Positions 1-7,143 are shown, numbered from the stretch's first letter. The stretch: 7,169 nt of DNA from Symbiobacteriaceae bacterium (GCA_027356675.1 DAHVXO010000188.1:1-7169), one strand, 5' to 3'. Notes: generated from the sequence alone by a model not told the origin. Translations and numbers: made by a program.

Positions 1-24
1 GGGACCCATGGAGGAGGAGACCAG

Positions 25-1431
25 GTGCTCAAGGCCCAGAAGGTCCACTTCATCGCAATCGGCGGGTACGGCATGAGCGGGCTGGCCATGGTGCTACTCA
101 AGACAGGCGTGCCGGTCTCCGGCTCCGATGTCGCCGCTTCCAGCCGCACGGAGAAGTTGGCGGCAGCGGGGGCGGAGGTCCACATCGGCCATCACGATCC
201 TACCTATCTCAAAGGCGCAGACGTCGTCGTCTACAGCACCCAGGTTCCTGACGACAACCCCGAACTGGCAGCCGCCAGAGTGCAGGGCCTGCGGGTCATG
301 CACCGCTCGGAGCTGTTGGCAGAGTTCATCGACCGGCAGGCCGGCATCGCAATCGCCGGCACGCACGGCAAGACCACCACGACTTCCATGACCGCCCTGC
401 TCCTCGAGCGCGGCGGCCTTGACCCTACAGTGCTGGTTGGCGGCGAGATGGAGGCCATCGGCGGCACCGGCAAGGCCGGCCACGGCCCTCACGTGGTGGC
501 GGAGACGGATGAGAGCGACCGCTCCTTCCTGCGCTACTTCCCGGGCGTCGCCGTAGTTACCAACGTGGAGGCCGAGCATCTGGAGTTCTGGGAAGGCAAG
601 TTTGAAAACATCGTCGCGGGCTTCCGGCAGTTCCTGGGCCAGGTAAAGCCAGAGGGACTGGCGATTCTCTGCGGCGATGACCCCACGCTACGCACGCTTG
701 GGCAGGAACTGAAGACCCGCTCCGGCACTGCCAGCGTCATCTACTACGGCACGGGTGCCGACTGCGAGTGGCAAGCCCGGAACATCCATAGTTGGACGGG
801 CGGCGTCGCGTACGACTGCATACGCCACGGGCAGCTCCTCGGCGAGGTGAAACTCCCGGTTCCCGGCCGGCACAACGCCCTGAACTCCCTGGCGGCCCTG
901 GTCGTGGGCGACCACGTCGGCCTTGGTTTCGATCAGATGCGCGAAACACTAAAAGGCTTCGGCAACGCCAAGCGGCGCTACCAAGTTTGGGCAGACGTAA
1001 GTGATATTCTCGTGGTGGATGATTATGCCCACCACCCCACGGAGATTCTGGCGACCCTGGCAGCCGCCAAGGAGCGGCAAGGGCGGCGGGTCGTGGCGGT
1101 CTTCCAGCCGCAGCGCTACTCCCGCACCCACTGGTTGATGGACCAATTCGCCACCGCCTTTGGCGATGCCGATCTCCTGATCCTCACCAAGATCTACAGC
1201 CCACCTGGCGAGCAGCCCATCCCGGGCGTGACCGCCGAGGCCCTGGCAGGACGCATCGAGGCCAACACCGGCCGGAGCGTGCAAGTCATCTCCGGCCAGC
1301 AAGCGATCCTGGAGCTACTGCTGCATACCATTCGCCCGGGCGATACCGTGATCACGATGGGCGCTGGTGATGTCTGGATGGTGGCGCGTGAGCTGGCGGC
1401 CCGGCTGACGGCCCCACCGACAGAAGCGTAA
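25..1431 (+). CDS. murC: UDP-N-acetylmuramate--L-alanine ligase (MurC), 468 aa
   Basis: Cytoplasmic Mur ligase that joins L-alanine to UDP-MurNAc using ATP, the first amino-acid addition in peptidoglycan precursor synthesis. Seen in the sequence: an N-terminal UDP-binding domain with the glycine-rich IGGYGMSG (residues 12-19); the ATP-binding P-loop GTHGKTTT at 112-119 (K116); the ETDESD motif at 160-165; a TNVEAEH segment ending at H185; DDYAHHP at 332-338; FQPQRYSRT in the C-terminal domain; and MGAGD ending at D449. Length is normal for MurC and the reading frame is unbroken. The start is a GTG preceded by AGGAGG at 12-17 with 7 bases of spacing. The frame stays open to the window edge, so a start further upstream cannot be formally excluded, but this ribosome binding site fits well. 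An ATG at 8 lies in another frame and soon meets a stop. The gene stands apart from other division and wall genes here; its promoter is outside the window. Confidence 0.97.
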   Translation: MLKAQKVHFIAIGGYGMSGLAMVLLKTGVPVSGSDVAASSRTEKLAAAGAEVHIGHHDPTYLKGADVVVYSTQVPDDNPELAAARVQGLRVMHRSELLAEFIDRQAGIAIAGTHGKTTTTSMTALLLERGGLDPTVLVGGEMEAIGGTGKAGHGPHVVAETDESDRSFLRYFPGVAVVTNVEAEHLEFWEGKFENIVAGFRQFLGQVKPEGLAILCGDDPTLRTLGQELKTRSGTASVIYYGTGADCEWQARNIHSWTGGVAYDCIRHGQLLGEVKLPVPGRHNALNSLAALVVGDHVGLGFDQMRETLKGFGNAKRRYQVWADVSDILVVDDYAHHPTEILATLAAAKERQGRRVVAVFQPQRYSRTHWLMDQFATAFGDADLLILTKIYSPPGEQPIPGVTAEALAGRIEANTGRSVQVISGQQAILELLLHTIRPGDTVITMGAGDVWMVARELAARLTAPPTEA

Positions 1432-1460
1432 GGCCGAGGGGTGCATCCCCTCGGCCTTTC
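1430..1460 (+). terminator. Rho-independent terminator of murC
   Basis: A perfect 12-bp inverted repeat, AAGGCCGAGGGG (1430-1441) and CCCCTCGGCCTT (1447-1458), closes on the 5-base loop TGCAT. The stem begins at the second base of the murC stop codon. The T tract after it is short (TTTC), so termination may be incomplete, but the stem is very stable. Confidence 0.85.
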
Positions 1461-1527
1461 GATTACGCACAGCGGTCATGCACTTACCCGTTCCAGCCCT
1501 CGAAAAGTCACGGCGCTCACGGAATAA

Positions 1528-1544
1528 TATCATTTAAAGTGATA
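1528..1544. promoter_or_regulatory. AT-rich dyad upstream of the DUF5317 promoter
   Basis: TATCA (1528-1532) and TGATA (1540-1544) form a 5-bp inverted repeat around TTTAAAG. It lies 7 bases upstream of the -35 box at 1552, inside an AT-rich island (about 1521-1551) in otherwise GC-rich DNA. It could be an UP-element-like region or a regulator site. The arms are short, so chance is possible. Confidence 0.3.
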
Positions 1545-1551
1545 AAAAGAC

Positions 1552-1580
1552 TTGACCAAATGGAACGAGGGGCGTATTGT
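1552..1580 (+). promoter_or_regulatory. SigA-type promoter for the DUF5317/HD-GYP operon
   Basis: TTGACC (1552-1557, 5 of 6 consensus bases) and TATTGT (1575-1580, 4 of 6) are separated by exactly 17 bases. Transcription would begin near 1587, giving a leader of about 40 bases before the GTG at 1629. This places the start site almost on the ATG at 1593, which argues against that ATG as the usual start. Confidence 0.65.
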
Positions 1581-1615
1581 TAGTTTTGAGGAATGTTTCC
1601 TTTGATAGAAGAACC

Positions 1616-1620
1616 AGGAG
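1616..1620 (+). promoter_or_regulatory. Ribosome binding site fixing the DUF5317 start
   Basis: AGGAG sits 8 bases upstream of the GTG at 1629. The alternative ATG at 1593 has no comparable site at proper distance and would lie only a few bases from the predicted transcription start. Confidence 0.6.
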
Positions 1621-1628
1621 ACAATACC

Positions 1629-2183
1629 GTGTACTTACTGGATATCGTGATTCTGGGACTTTTGATCGGTTGGCTTCGCAAGGGGCGGATCGAAAACCTC
1701 GGCTACATACCGCTCCGTGGTGTGATCTGGTTTATCGCACTCGGCGCACTCGACCTCATGATGCAGTTGACCCAGGCACCGGAACGCCGTGTCCTCTATC
1801 AGATTCTGATCATGGGTTCTGCACTAGTTGCGCTATTCCTGCTTATGTTCAATCATCGGTTGCCAGGTGTGAAATTGGTTCTGATCGGTCTGGTGCTCAA
1901 CCTCCTCGTCATGGGTGCCAACGGCGGACGGATGCCCGTCTCCACCTGGGCGGCGCAAGCTTCCGGACAGGGGAAGTTTCTGCCGCTCCTCACATCCGGT
2001 GAGAGCAGCAGGCATGTGGTGCTGGGTCCCGGCACACACCTGCCCTACCTGGCAGACCTGATTCCGATCCCGCCGCCCTACCCGGCGGCGCGGGTGCTCT
2101 CTGTGGGCGATCTGTTCGTCTTCGCCGGTATGATCTGGCTGATGGTCTGGGGTATGAAATCCAGCCGCAGCGAGGCGAAGTAG
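1629..2183 (+). CDS. DUF5317 family integral membrane protein, 184 aa
   Basis: Membrane protein of unknown function. Residue numbers start from GTG 1629. Hydrophobic segments lie at about 2-16, 30-47, 56-73, 81-96 and 157-176, so about five membrane helices are expected. Conserved-looking features are NHRLPG (75-80), the NLLVMGANGGRMPV segment (91-104) after helix four, a LADLIPIPPP loop (141-150) and SVGD (158-161) before the last helix. I recognise this ANGGxMPV ... DxIPxPxP ... SxGD pattern as that of DUF5317, whose biochemical role is not known to me. An in-frame ATG at 1593 would add 12 polar residues; the GTG is preferred because of its ribosome binding site. It is the first gene of a probable operon with the 28-residue peptide (52 bases downstream) and the HD-GYP protein. 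There is no signal peptide cleavage site and no catalytic motif that I can identify. Confidence 0.85.
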   Translation: MYLLDIVILGLLIGWLRKGRIENLGYIPLRGVIWFIALGALDLMMQLTQAPERRVLYQILIMGSALVALFLLMFNHRLPGVKLVLIGLVLNLLVMGANGGRMPVSTWAAQASGQGKFLPLLTSGESSRHVVLGPGTHLPYLADLIPIPPPYPAARVLSVGDLFVFAGMIWLMVWGMKSSRSEAK

Positions 2184-2235
2184 CGTTTCTGTTTGTTTTC
2201 AGAGAAGGGAATTCGACCATGGGAGGTGAAAAAGA

Positions 2236-2322
2236 ATGAAGCGCGATCGCATTCGTTGGGTATTGGTCATCGCGGCTCTGGCCGCCGTGGTCATGACTGC
2301 TGCATCCCGTTGGCGGTGGTAG
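2236..2322 (+). CDS. Small single-helix membrane peptide, 28 aa
   Basis: A short open frame of 28 codons running from ATG to TAG. It has the best ribosome binding site of its operon: GGAGGTGA at 2222-2229, with GGAGG 9 bases from the ATG. The product has a basic N-terminus (MKRDRIR), a hydrophobic run of about 16 residues (WVLVIAALAAVVMTAA, 8-23) and a basic, Trp-rich end (SRWRW). This suggests one membrane helix flanked by positive charge and aromatic anchor residues. It lies 52 bases after the DUF5317 stop and 20 bases before the HD-GYP start, with no terminator between, so it should be co-transcribed with both. It matches no family that I recognise. It might be a small partner of one of the neighbouring membrane proteins, or a leader whose translation helps the next gene, whose own ribosome binding site is poor. 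Both roles are inference. Confidence 0.65.
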   Translation: MKRDRIRWVLVIAALAAVVMTAASRWRW

Positions 2323-2342
2323 GCGCAAATTAGCAAAGGGGG

Positions 2343-3626
2343 GTGGCTCGGCTGGCTCGCATCTGGGCATACGTCCTCGTCGTCTCCACGGCGGCGCTGG
2401 GCGTATTCGGATACAGCCTGGTCGATTTGACCCCCCAAGGGCTGCTTTGGGGTCTGGTTGGCGCGATCGTTAACGTCCTGGTCGAGCTCTATCCGCTAAA
2501 CATTAATGACGACGGCGACCTCACCCTTGGGGGCGCCGTCGACATTACGTTGTTGCTGGTTTTCGGCCTCGCCCCGGCCCTGATCAGCATCGTTGCAGGC
2601 GAAGTGGCCTACACCCTGATCAAGCGCCGGCCAGTGGTCAAATCCCTGTTCAACGGCGGCCAGACGGTGCTCTCCGCCACCGCGGGCTATTGGATCTTTG
2701 TGGGGTCGGGCGGAACCCCGGGGCAGCTTTCCGCCCACGCCTTCGCCATGGCGCTCACCTACACCACGGTCAACTCACTGGCGGTCTCTTCGATCCTCTC
2801 GCTGGCCCAGGGGCAGCCATTCTTGAGCACCTGGGTGGGGCTTAACCGTAATACCCTGGCGTACAGCATCATCCTGGGCGTTAGTGGCATGGCCTTTGCT
2901 GGCCTGGTCATTACCTACGGCTGGCTCGGGCTGCTCCTGGTAGTCATCCTCATGCTCTGCCTGCAGGCGGTGCTCACCCAGGCCAGCTTGAGCGTCCGCA
3001 ATATGAAGAAGCGCCTGGTGCAGACGATTCGGGTGCTCACATCCGCGCTCGAACATCGCGACCCATGTACCTTGGGCCATTCCGCCCGTGTGTCCGAACT
3101 CTGCCGCAAGACGGCCATCGAAATGGGTCTGTCGCCCATCGAGGTCGAGCGCATTGAGTTGGGCGGCCTCCTCCACGACGTTGGCAAGGTGGGCGTCCCG
3201 GACGTGGTGCTCAACAAGCCCGGCCGCCTCACGGCTGAGGAGTATAAGCAGATCAAGACCCATACCTTGATCGGCGAGCAGATCCTGCTTGGCATCGAGG
3301 GAACCGAACCCCTGGCCAACATGGCCCGCGAGCACCATCTGTTCTACGATGGCAGTGAGCGCGGCTACCCCGACCGGCGGGCGAGCCGCGATGCCTATAT
3401 CGGCTCCCGCATTCTCTCCGTGGCGGATGCCTGGGACGCCATGACCGCTGACCGGCCCTACCGTCAGGCCCTGCTCTTCAGCCAGGCGCTCGCACAGCTG
3501 TACGAGAACCGGGGCGTCCAGTTTGATCCCGAAGTCGTGGACGCCTTCCTGCGCGTGCTCGAGGCCGAGGGCGTGCTCGCGATTGCCCACGACCAGGAGA
3601 TGCGGCAGCCCGCCGGTGCCGATTAG
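2343..3626 (+). CDS. Membrane-anchored HD-GYP domain protein, predicted cyclic-di-GMP phosphodiesterase, 427 aa
   Basis: Predicted to hydrolyse cyclic-di-GMP at the inner face of the membrane. Residues 1-213 form a hydrophobic sensor-like region with about six or seven helices (near 7-24, 32-50, 65-92, 105-121, 131-155, 171-190, 192-213); an RRPVVKSLFNGGQ loop lies at 95-107. A short linker (about 214-230) leads to the HD-GYP domain. The metal-ligand positions known from the family are present: E237, H246, H278-D279 in LLHDVGK (K282), H307, H331-H332 and D362 in VADAWDAM. The signature is altered: HHLFYDGSERGYP (331-343) has two extra residues and Leu in place of the usual Glu of HHExxDGxGYP. 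The start is the first in-frame GTG after a stop at 2331. Its ribosome binding site, AAAGGGG, is unusually close, so translational coupling to the 28-residue gene 20 bases upstream is plausible. No GGDEF, EAL, PAS or GAF domain is seen. The signal sensed is unknown. Confidence 0.9.
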   Translation: MARLARIWAYVLVVSTAALGVFGYSLVDLTPQGLLWGLVGAIVNVLVELYPLNINDDGDLTLGGAVDITLLLVFGLAPALISIVAGEVAYTLIKRRPVVKSLFNGGQTVLSATAGYWIFVGSGGTPGQLSAHAFAMALTYTTVNSLAVSSILSLAQGQPFLSTWVGLNRNTLAYSIILGVSGMAFAGLVITYGWLGLLLVVILMLCLQAVLTQASLSVRNMKKRLVQTIRVLTSALEHRDPCTLGHSARVSELCRKTAIEMGLSPIEVERIELGGLLHDVGKVGVPDVVLNKPGRLTAEEYKQIKTHTLIGEQILLGIEGTEPLANMAREHHLFYDGSERGYPDRRASRDAYIGSRILSVADAWDAMTADRPYRQALLFSQALAQLYENRGVQFDPEVVDAFLRVLEAEGVLAIAHDQEMRQPAGAD

Positions 3627-3637
3627 ACCGACTCGCG

Positions 3638-3663
3638 AAGCCGCCCCCACCGGGGGCGGCTTT
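3638..3663. terminator. Bidirectional terminator between the HD-GYP gene and the minus-strand gene
   Basis: AAGCCGCCCCC (3638-3648) and GGGGGCGGCTT (3652-3662) form an 11-bp perfect stem around ACC. It lies 12 bases after the HD-GYP stop and 10 bases past the stop of the convergent 60-residue gene. The T tract is short on the + strand (TTTGCT) and nearly absent on the - strand (TTCGCG), so it should work better for the HD-GYP operon. Confidence 0.8.
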
Positions 3664-3672
3664 GCTGTCAGC

Positions 3673-3855
3673 TTACGGTTGTGGAGCATCCGGCGCAGGT
3701 GTGGCAGGGGTTGCCTGCCCCAGTCCCGGCTCCGCAGGCACCTTCGCATCCGGGGTTGCGATCGCCGTGTCCTGGAGCCGCTCCACATCATCCAGTTCGG
3801 AATTCTGCTCGTACATCAACTGCAGGAAGGCGTTCGGATCCTCCCGTTTCGCCAT
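3673..3855 (-). CDS. Small soluble protein of unknown function, 60 aa
   Basis: I do not recognise a family. A complete frame runs from ATG (3855-3853) to TAA (3675-3673) on the - strand. Its strong ribosome binding site GGAGGT (complement of 3864-3869) lies 8 bases before the ATG, which is the main reason to accept it. The N-terminal half (about 1-32) is charged and could be helical, with MAKREDPNAF and an acidic stretch ELDDVERLQD. The C-terminal half (about 33-60) is rich in Ala and Pro, with repeated APxP/ATPA-like runs, and is probably disordered. There is no hydrophobic segment, signal peptide or cysteine. The gene is convergent with the HD-GYP gene, from which a shared hairpin separates it, and divergent from guaB across a 111-base promoter region. 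No clear separate promoter is seen; a weak divergent one could use the dyad in the guaB promoter. Confidence 0.65.
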   Translation of the reverse strand: MAKREDPNAFLQLMYEQNSELDDVERLQDTAIATPDAKVPAEPGLGQATPATPAPDAPQP

Positions 3856-3863
3856 GGCAGCCT

Positions 3864-3869
3864 ACCTCC
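3864..3869 (-). promoter_or_regulatory. Ribosome binding site of the minus-strand 60-residue gene
   Basis: Read on the - strand, GGAGGT lies inside a G-rich run and is 8 bases from the ATG at 3855. It is the strongest evidence that this short frame is translated. Confidence 0.65.
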
Positions 3870-3887
3870 CCCCCGTGCTTCAGGGAA

Positions 3888-3916
3888 TTGACCCGCGATA
3901 TACCGTATGGTATAAT
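3888..3916 (+). promoter_or_regulatory. Strong SigA-type extended -10 promoter of guaB
   Basis: TTGACC (3888-3893) and TATAAT (3911-3916) are separated by 17 bases: 11 of 12 consensus positions match, and TGG before the -10 gives an extended -10 element. Transcription should start near 3923, giving a leader of about 44 bases. That is too short for a purine riboswitch, and none is seen. Confidence 0.9.
3899..3914. promoter_or_regulatory. Perfect dyad overlapping the guaB -10 box
   Basis: TATACC (3899-3904) and GGTATA (3909-3914) form a perfect 6-bp inverted repeat around GTAT. It covers the end of the spacer and most of the -10 box. It could be an operator, or it could give a -10-like sequence on both strands and so serve the divergent 60-residue gene. 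Both readings are inference. Confidence 0.4.
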
Positions 3917-3930
3917 GCCCAAAACCCTGA

Positions 3931-5427
<1,497 letters not shown>

Positions 5428-5436
5428 CGTTGTGCG

Positions 5437-5469
5437 ACCCGGGCAGGAACGATTCCTGCTCGGGTTTTT
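5437..5469 (+). terminator. Rho-independent terminator of guaB
   Basis: ACCCGGGCAGGAA (5437-5449) and TTCCTGCTCGGGT (5453-5465) form a 13-bp stem with one G-U pair and the 3-base loop CGA, followed by more T (5466-5469). It lies 9 bases after the guaB stop. Confidence 0.92.
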
Positions 5470-5479
5470 GCGGCAATGC

Positions 5480-5508
5480 TGGACGACCACGGCTGATTCT
5501 GTTACATT
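5480..5508 (+). promoter_or_regulatory. Candidate promoter of murA
   Basis: TGGACG (5480-5485) and TACATT (5503-5508) are 17 bases apart, each matching 4 of 6 consensus bases, with TG at 5500-5501 giving an extended -10. It lies just after the guaB terminator, where a promoter is needed. Transcription would begin near 5515. The match is moderate and other weak boxes exist nearby. Confidence 0.4.
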
Positions 5509-5524
5509 TGCTTGTGGCATGTTC

Positions 5525-5542
5525 TGCCCATAAACATGGGCA
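5525..5542 (+). promoter_or_regulatory. Hairpin in the murA leader
   Basis: TGCCCAT (5525-5531) and ATGGGCA (5536-5542) form a perfect 7-bp stem with the 4-base loop AAAC, 37 bases upstream of the murA start. There is no T tract after it, so it is not a terminator. It may be a transcript-stabilising stem, a regulator site in DNA, or part of a switch. Confidence 0.5.
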
Positions 5543-5564
5543 CACTACGGAGAACCCTACGATC

Positions 5565-5572
5565 AAGGGGAG
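5565..5572 (+). promoter_or_regulatory. Ribosome binding site fixing the murA TTG start
   Basis: AAGGGGAG ends 7 bases before the TTG at 5580. No ATG or GTG in the murA frame has such a site nearby. Confidence 0.7.
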
Positions 5573-5579
5573 ACGGAAC

Positions 5580-6857
5580 TTGGCGGCAAAGTTTGTGATC
5601 CGAGGTGGACGCCCCCTGAACGGGAGCGTCTCGATCGGTGGGGCGAAAAACAGTGCGCTGCCCATTCTGACCGCTGCCGCGCTGGCTGCCGCAGGTGAGT
5701 CGATTCTGGAGAACGTCCCGAACAACAGTGATATCCACCACATCAGTCAGATCCTGCGAGACCTGGGCGCGAAGGTGGATTGGGTCGAGGAGACCACCGT
5801 TCGGGTGCAGGCCGAGGACCTGAGCAACCATATCGCCCCGTATAACCTGGCCCGCAAGCTGCGGGGAAGTACATACGTAATGGGTCTGCTGCTGGCCCGG
5901 CTTCGCCGGGGTGAGGTCGCCTGCCCCGGCGGCTGTGAGATCGGGGCGCGGCCGGTTGACTTCCATCTCAAGGGCTTCAAGGCCCTTGGGGCAGATGTGG
6001 CGGTGGAGCGCGGCGCCATGGTCGCCACCAACGTCAAGTTGCAGGGCAACCGCTTCTATGTGGACCGCGCCAGCGTGGGCACAACGGTCAACATGATGAT
6101 CACGGCCTCGCTGACCCCTGGCACCACGGTGCTCGAGAACGCGGCCTGCGAGCCGGAAATCGTCGACCTGGCCAACTACATCAACCGGATGGGCGGTCGG
6201 GTGCGTGGCGCCGGCACCAACACCATCCGCATTGAGGGTGTGGAGCAGATGCACGGCTGCCGCCACGAAGTGATTCCCGATCGGATCGAGGCCGGTACCT
6301 ACCTGGTGATGGCCGCGGCGGCCGGGGGCGACGTGACGATTGCGAACTGCATCCCCGAACACCTCTCGACCGTGGTGGCCAAGCTCCGTGAGGCTGGGCA
6401 GGAGGTCGAGGAGGGCATGGACGCCATCCGGGTCATTGCCCGGCGGCCCATCCGCTCGGTGGATGTGGAGACGCAGGTCCACCCCGGGTTCCCCACCGAC
6501 TTGCAGAGCCCATGGGTCTCGTTCATGGGGCTTGGCGACGGCATCGGGGTCGTGCAGGAGACCATCTTCGAGAATCGGTTTGGCTTCGTCAACGAGTTGA
6601 TCCGGCTGGGTGCGAACATTAAGGTTGACCGGAACACGGCGATTGTGCGTGGGGTCGAGCGGTATACGGGAGCGCCGGTGGAGGCGCGGGATATCCGGGG
6701 CGGCGCGGCGCTGGTCACTGCGGCGCTCTGCGCTGAGGGCGTGACCGAGGTCGGCGGGCTCCAATACATCGACCGTGGGTATCACCGAATGGAAGTGCTC
6801 CTGACGGAGCTGGGGGCGGATGTCAGGCGAGCCGAGTTCCCTGAGAACAACGTATAA
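5580..6857 (+). CDS. murA: UDP-N-acetylglucosamine 1-carboxyvinyltransferase (MurA), 425 aa
   Basis: Transfers enolpyruvate from PEP to UDP-GlcNAc, the committed first step of peptidoglycan synthesis, in the cytoplasm; target of fosfomycin. Seen in the sequence: N-terminal FVIRGGRPLNGSVSIGGAKNSALP with K23-N24 of the substrate site; PGGCEIGARPVD with the catalytic Cys at 119, equivalent to Cys115 of E. coli, so the fosfomycin-binding residue is present; FPTDLQ with D307 (E. coli D305); and a C-terminal YIDRGYHRME with R399 (E. coli R397). The two-lobed EPSP-synthase-like fold is complete and length is typical. The start is the TTG at 5580, chosen because of AAGGGGAG at 5565-5572 and because translation from it begins exactly where MurA homologues do. 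The frame stays open upstream to 5295 inside guaB, but that extension has no MurA character. It is probably transcribed alone, from a promoter after the guaB terminator. Bacillota often carry two MurA copies; which one this is cannot be told here. Confidence 0.97.
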   Translation: MAAKFVIRGGRPLNGSVSIGGAKNSALPILTAAALAAAGESILENVPNNSDIHHISQILRDLGAKVDWVEETTVRVQAEDLSNHIAPYNLARKLRGSTYVMGLLLARLRRGEVACPGGCEIGARPVDFHLKGFKALGADVAVERGAMVATNVKLQGNRFYVDRASVGTTVNMMITASLTPGTTVLENAACEPEIVDLANYINRMGGRVRGAGTNTIRIEGVEQMHGCRHEVIPDRIEAGTYLVMAAAAGGDVTIANCIPEHLSTVVAKLREAGQEVEEGMDAIRVIARRPIRSVDVETQVHPGFPTDLQSPWVSFMGLGDGIGVVQETIFENRFGFVNELIRLGANIKVDRNTAIVRGVERYTGAPVEARDIRGGAALVTAALCAEGVTEVGGLQYIDRGYHRMEVLLTELGADVRRAEFPENNV

Positions 6858-6864
6858 CCAAGCG

Positions 6865-6892
6865 GGCCTGTCCTTTGCGGACGGGCCTTTCT
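6865..6892 (+). terminator. Rho-independent terminator of murA
   Basis: GGCCTGTCC (6865-6873) and GGACGGGCC (6879-6887) form a 9-bp stem with one G-U pair and the loop TTTGC, followed by TTTCT. It begins 7 bases after the murA stop. Confidence 0.85.
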
Positions 6893-6971
6893 CATGGTCG
6901 CGGTTGCGGTGATGCGTGGAGGGCTGGGTGCGGTAGTCGGGCGATTGTTTGTTGCTGATGCCGCGGATGGG

Positions 6972-6999
6972 ACATGTGAAACCGAAAACAATCACATGT
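6972..6999. repeat. Perfect 8-bp inverted repeat with 12-base spacer
   Basis: ACATGTGA (6972-6979) and TCACATGT (6992-6999) are exact reverse complements around an A-rich 12-base spacer. Each arm also contains the self-complementary ACATGT. The 20-base centre-to-centre distance is about two helical turns, as expected for a dimeric DNA-binding protein contacting two half-sites on one face. No T tract follows, so it is not a terminator. Confidence 0.5.
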
Positions 7000-7143
7000 A
7001 TAGATCGGGACGACTTTAGCACAGGCCGAAGTCTGACAGCGTGGGTATCCCGCACAGGAAACGCAGATTCGTTGTCCGGTTCATGATCGGCACCGCATAT
7101 CGGCAAGTTTTTTAGGTCAACAGGGCGGCATTGCTTAAAAAAA

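Noticed and set aside
2219..2239. A six-codon frame (ATG 2219) overlapping the start of the 28-residue gene
   Set aside because: It contains the ribosome binding site of the next frame and has no site of its own; most likely chance.
2775..3791. A 338-codon minus-strand open frame opposite the HD-GYP gene
   Set aside because: It overlaps a well-supported HD-GYP domain on the + strand and crosses both the terminator and the 60-residue gene. Its translation is low-complexity and His/Gly-rich, as shadow frames are.
6894..7019. A 41-codon + strand frame starting at ATG 6894
   Set aside because: It starts right beside the murA terminator, has no ribosome binding site at proper distance, and its product looks like no protein that I recognise.
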